A stretch of DNA of 64,000 nucleotides from 188UL27-1 sp038526275 (lineage in GTDB: Bacteria > Pseudomonadota > Alphaproteobacteria > Rhodobacterales > Rhodobacteraceae). Every line of letters starts with the position of its first letter. The stretch's first letter is position 1. Location: NCBI GenBank assembly GCA_038526275.1, contig JBCBGY010000003.1:13244-77243 (forward strand). Direction: 5' to 3'. Shown in pieces: positions 63,231 to 64,000 of this stretch. The notes under the pieces were generated by a model, which saw only the letters and a program-made list of their open reading frames with translations, was not told where the DNA came from and ran no database searches. Made by a program: the position numbers and the translations under genes.

Positions 63231-64000
63231 GCGACCCCCGGCTGACCCCGGCCAATGCCCGCGTTGCGGCGATGGAATTGCAGGGGCAGTTGCAAGGCGT
63301 GACCTTTACCGAGGGCACAGCACGGATGGTTGCTCGGCCTGTTGTCGATTTGCTCCGGTCACCGGACGGGCCCCGCGACAGGCAACTGCTGATCGGAGAT
63401 GGGGTGCGGGTGTTCGAAGTGCGGGAGGGCGTTGCCTTCGTTCAGGCCGAGAAAGACGGCTATGTTGGTTACCTGCCGCATGAAGCCTTGGGCCAGCCGG
63501 ACGTGCCAACGCATTGGGTCTCTGTCCTGGCCACGCACCTTTATCCAGAGCCGGATTTCAAACGCCCCGAACTGATGGGCCTTAGTTTTGGCAGCCGTCT
63601 CAGGATCGTGGCAGAGGTCGGTCGCTATTCCCAAACGGCTCAGGGTCATTTCGTGCCCAAGATGCATCTGTCGGCCTTGTCGGATCGTCCCTCTGACCTG
63701 GTTGCCACCGCAGCACTGTTTTGCGGCGTGCCCTACCTGTGGGGCGGCAACTCGGCCTATGGCCTTGATTGTTCGGGTCTGGTGCAGGCTGCGGCCTTGG
63801 CTGTGGGTCATCCCTGCCCGGGGGACAGCGATTTGCAGATGGCAACCCTGGGTGAAGAGTTACCGCCAGATACACCGCCACAGCGTGGTGATCTTCTGTT
63901 TTTCAAAGGCCATGTCGCCCTTGTGGCTGATGCCGATACTTTGCTCCACGCGAATGCTTTCCACATGGCAACGGCCTATGAGCCTTTGAAGGCGGCACTC
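63227..64000 (+). CDS. NlpC/P60-family cell-wall hydrolase (3' end outside window)
   Basis: The first 258 residues of a cysteine peptidase that cleaves peptidoglycan stem peptides. After SH3-like N-terminal regions (about 10-150) the NlpC/P60 domain shows the catalytic cysteine in YGLDCSGLVQAA with VPYLWGGNS before it, and the histidine in FFKGHVALVADAD. The start is TTG 63227, overlapping the aminopeptidase stop; the pair may recycle wall peptides together: the hydrolase releases peptides and the aminopeptidase trims them. The C-terminus is cut. Confidence 0.88.
   Translation, partial: MSDPRLTPANARVAAMELQGQLQGVTFTEGTARMVARPVVDLLRSPDGPRDRQLLIGDGVRVFEVREGVAFVQAEKDGYVGYLPHEALGQPDVPTHWVSVLATHLYPEPDFKRPELMGLSFGSRLRIVAEVGRYSQTAQGHFVPKMHLSALSDRPSDLVATAALFCGVPYLWGGNSAYGLDCSGLVQAAALAVGHPCPGDSDLQMATLGEELPPDTPPQRGDLLFFKGHVALVADADTLLHANAFHMATAYEPLKAAL

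Noticed and set aside
1..64000. tRNA, rRNA, CRISPR array or insertion sequence
   Set aside because: No cloverleaf with a TTCGA arm, no regularly spaced repeats and no transposase motif were found in the non-coding stretches.

Overview
The window is a high-GC alphaproteobacterial chromosome segment, most likely from Rhodobacterales (Roseobacter group). The evidence is the order of conserved genes (ftsK, lolA, xth, thioredoxin, LON and Trm112 loci; the Lpt/KpsF block followed by hpf-ptsN), a form II coxSLM cluster, a TRAP transporter, a three-gene bc1 operon and a small SRP RNA. No prophage, insertion sequence, CRISPR array or tRNA gene was seen. Function assignments rest on motif reading and family knowledge; no database search was run.

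Left part (1-12.8 kb). A double aldehyde dehydrogenase (cut by the window edge) and deoC form a deoxyribose-phosphate degradation pair. Next comes a minus-strand signalling cassette: a NarL-type regulator, a FIST-domain sensor and a PAS/PAS hybrid kinase, resembling the NosP-NahK nitric-oxide sensing pair. Facing it across a 446-bp divergent region is a plus-strand cox cluster, coxG-coxS-MAPEG-coxL-coxM, whose large subunit carries the form II motif AYRGAGR.

Middle-left (12.9-26.6 kb). Housekeeping genes on the minus strand: lolA, a chemoreceptor sitting between lolA and ftsK, ftsK, a DapC-like aminotransferase and an amidase with a TTG start. A plus-strand ubiH-type monooxygenase follows, then Trm112, LON, thioredoxin/TPR and xth on the minus strand, an I78 inhibitor lipoprotein and an outer-membrane barrel.

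Middle (26.9-40 kb). petABC ends in a clear terminator. A small membrane-protein reading frame with a one-base frameshift lies before aroC. aroC overlaps an AGXT2L-type phospho-lyase, which overlaps an APH-type kinase; together these look like a hydroxylysine or phosphoethanolamine-type route. Then come a convergent Asp/Glu racemase-family gene, a DadA-like oxidase and a TRAP transporter (dctP, dctQ, dctM) with a MOSC-domain gene between P and QM.

Middle-right (40-49.6 kb). RNase D, the KDO/LPS export block (kpsF, lptC, lptA, lptB), hpf and ptsN; a FadR-type regulator, an OmpA-like lipoprotein, an AraC/Ogt DNA-repair protein, nth and an adenosine kinase-like PfkB gene. The 4.5S SRP RNA (ffs) lies on the minus strand with a recognisable promoter.

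Right part (49.6-64 kb). An unusual stand-alone ATPase with a C-terminal winged helix and a palindrome at its start; galE-galU; kdsB-cysQ; an SH3-domain protein; a type I secretion ABC/HlyD pair whose ATPase lacks the H-loop histidine; asd; a MuiA/DUF4139 protein; a small Hpt-like protein with no histidine; an M17 leucyl aminopeptidase and a translationally coupled NlpC/P60 hydrolase cut by the window end.
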